NCBI GenBank assembly: GCA_014239715.1
Contig: JAAZYJ010000311.1
Location: 1-6,022, forward strand
Length of the DNA: 6,022 bases
Direction of reading: 5' to 3'
DNA from: Flavobacteriales bacterium
Lineage (GTDB): Bacteria; Bacteroidota; Bacteroidia; Flavobacteriales; Parvicellaceae
The notes beneath the pieces are model-generated. The model did not search any database. It worked only from the letters and a program-made list of their open reading frames with translations, and was not told the origin of the DNA. Shown one piece after another: positions 5,356 through 6,022 of the stretch. The position numbers and the translations under genes were made by a program. Each line of letters starts with the position of its first letter. Position 1 is the first letter of the stretch.

Positions 5356-5862
5356 ATGCTAGAACCAAAACCTATATCCAAAGATTCGATCCCTAAAGCG
5401 TTAGAACGGGCTGAGCATTATCGCTTGCTCAATGAGCCCTGGCAGGCAGAGAGTATTTGTCGTGATATCCTTATTGTTGAACCCGACAACCATGATGCTG
5501 TGTTGAACCTTTTGTTGGCGATCACGGACCAGTTCAGTAATGAAAACATTTCATCGTATGCGTCTGAAGCAAAAAAACTGTGCAACAGATTGGTGAGTGA
5601 TTACGAGCAGAAGTATTATCGGGGAATCATTGAGGAGCGTTTGGGTAAGACATCTTTGTCGCGAAATATTCCACGTGTCAGGTATATAGCTTATGAGCAT
5701 TATCGATCAGCAATGGACTTTTTTGAAGAGGCGCAAGAGATAGAGCCGGAAGGACATCAGGATGCTATCTTGAGATGGAACGCCTGCTTAAGAAGGATCA
5801 AAGAGAACAAGTTAATGCGCTCTCCTGATGATCAGCATTTGCAGCCTTTTTTAGACGTGTGA
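5356..5862 (+). CDS. Cytoplasmic tetratricopeptide-repeat (TPR) protein
   Basis: A 168-residue protein without signal peptide or membrane helix. A clear TPR unit spans about residues 14-45, from KALERAEHYRLLNEPW to ILIVEPDN, with the usual small/aromatic spacing and the closing 'EPDN'. A second TPR-like helix pair spans about 113-133 (YEHYRSAMDFFEEAQEIEPEG). The following AILRWNACLRRI looks like a conserved C-terminal signature, because similar WNxCxR tails occur in TPR proteins I recall from other phyla. TPR folds mediate protein-protein contacts; the partner is unknown. Start: the ATG at 5356 is preferred over an upstream in-frame TTG at 5347. An exact TAAATTTG at 5337-5344 would give a leader of only a few bases and lacks a -33 element, so its promoter is uncertain. 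It converges on sdhB with one base between the stop codons. Confidence 0.8.
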   Translation: MLEPKPISKDSIPKALERAEHYRLLNEPWQAESICRDILIVEPDNHDAVLNLLLAITDQFSNENISSYASEAKKLCNRLVSDYEQKYYRGIIEERLGKTSLSRNIPRVRYIAYEHYRSAMDFFEEAQEIEPEGHQDAILRWNACLRRIKENKLMRSPDDQHLQPFLDV

Positions 5863-5863
5863 T

Positions 5864-6022
5864 CTAGTTCTTTTTGGGAGGTAACTTCTTCTTTTTTGGA
5901 AGAATTTTACGTGCAATCATGGTAATGGGATCGTAGTAGCGATCAACGACCCGTTCTTTGATCGGAATAATTCCATTATCCGTGATGTTGATGTGTTCAG
6001 GGCATACCTCGGTGCAACACCG
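5864..6022 (-). CDS. sdhB: Succinate dehydrogenase/fumarate reductase iron-sulfur subunit, C-terminus (start outside window)
   Basis: The last 52 codons of a minus-strand gene running into the window from the right; its stop is the TAG at 5866-5864. The visible part opens with RCCTEVCPEHI, part of the C-terminal cysteine cluster that holds the [3Fe-4S]/[4Fe-4S] centres. NITDNGIIPIKERVVDRYYD follows, a tail typical of one SdhB/FrdB class found in Actinobacteria and Bacteroidota. It passes electrons between the FAD subunit and quinone at the membrane. The end is very basic (LPKKKKLPPKKN), a lineage-like extension. sdhA and the membrane subunit would be expected further right. Only the tail is visible, so a related ferredoxin-type reductase subunit is not excluded. 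Confidence 0.82.
   Translation of the reverse strand, partial: RCCTEVCPEHINITDNGIIPIKERVVDRYYDPITMIARKILPKKKKLPPKKN

Overview
The window most likely comes from a member of the Bacteroidota, probably a Cytophagales-like marine or soil bacterium. Three things point there. The genes show almost no Shine-Dalgarno sequence and have A/T-rich start regions. A perfect TAnnTTTG promoter element of the Bacteroidota type lies at 2922-2929. The protein repertoire fits: a LolCDE-like transporter next to an outer-membrane barrel, a DUF2490 protein, and an SdhB whose tail contains CCTEVCPEH. GC content by hand count is about 44% in the ATPase gene and about 36% in the sulfotransferase gene. No RNA gene, CRISPR array, insertion sequence or complete mobile element is visible.

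Layout. Positions 2-2870 hold a tight plus-strand operon: the 3' part of a LolC/E-like FtsX-family permease, its LolD/MacB-like ATPase (10-nt gap) and a secreted outer-membrane beta-barrel protein (15-nt gap). Together they look like an inner-membrane lipid or lipoprotein extraction pump with an outer-membrane partner. Positions 2871-4340 form an AT-rich island that contains one confident gene, a PAPS-dependent sulfotransferase (3353-4021). It is flanked by about 480 nt and about 320 nt without confident genes. The upstream gap has a well-formed promoter pointing at no obvious gene, plus several RNA-hairpin candidates. The downstream gap has protein-like open fragments without start codons.

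Positions 4341-5042 (minus strand) encode a DUF2490-type outer-membrane protein. It is divergent from a cytoplasmic TPR protein (5356-5862, plus strand) across a 313-nt intergenic region with operator-like repeats. The window ends with the C-terminal 52 residues of a succinate dehydrogenase/fumarate reductase iron-sulfur subunit on the minus strand (5864-6022). Its stop codon is separated from the TPR gene's stop codon by a single base.

How they work together. The first three genes plausibly form one envelope-trafficking module. The sulfotransferase appears to be a solitary acquired gene: no PAPS-synthesis genes or glycan genes lie beside it here. The DUF2490, TPR and sdhB genes look like ordinary chromosomal genes in separate transcription units. 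I see no convincing new multi-gene system. The parts most worth a second look are the promoter plus structured non-coding stretch at 2898-3352 and the sulfotransferase island around it.
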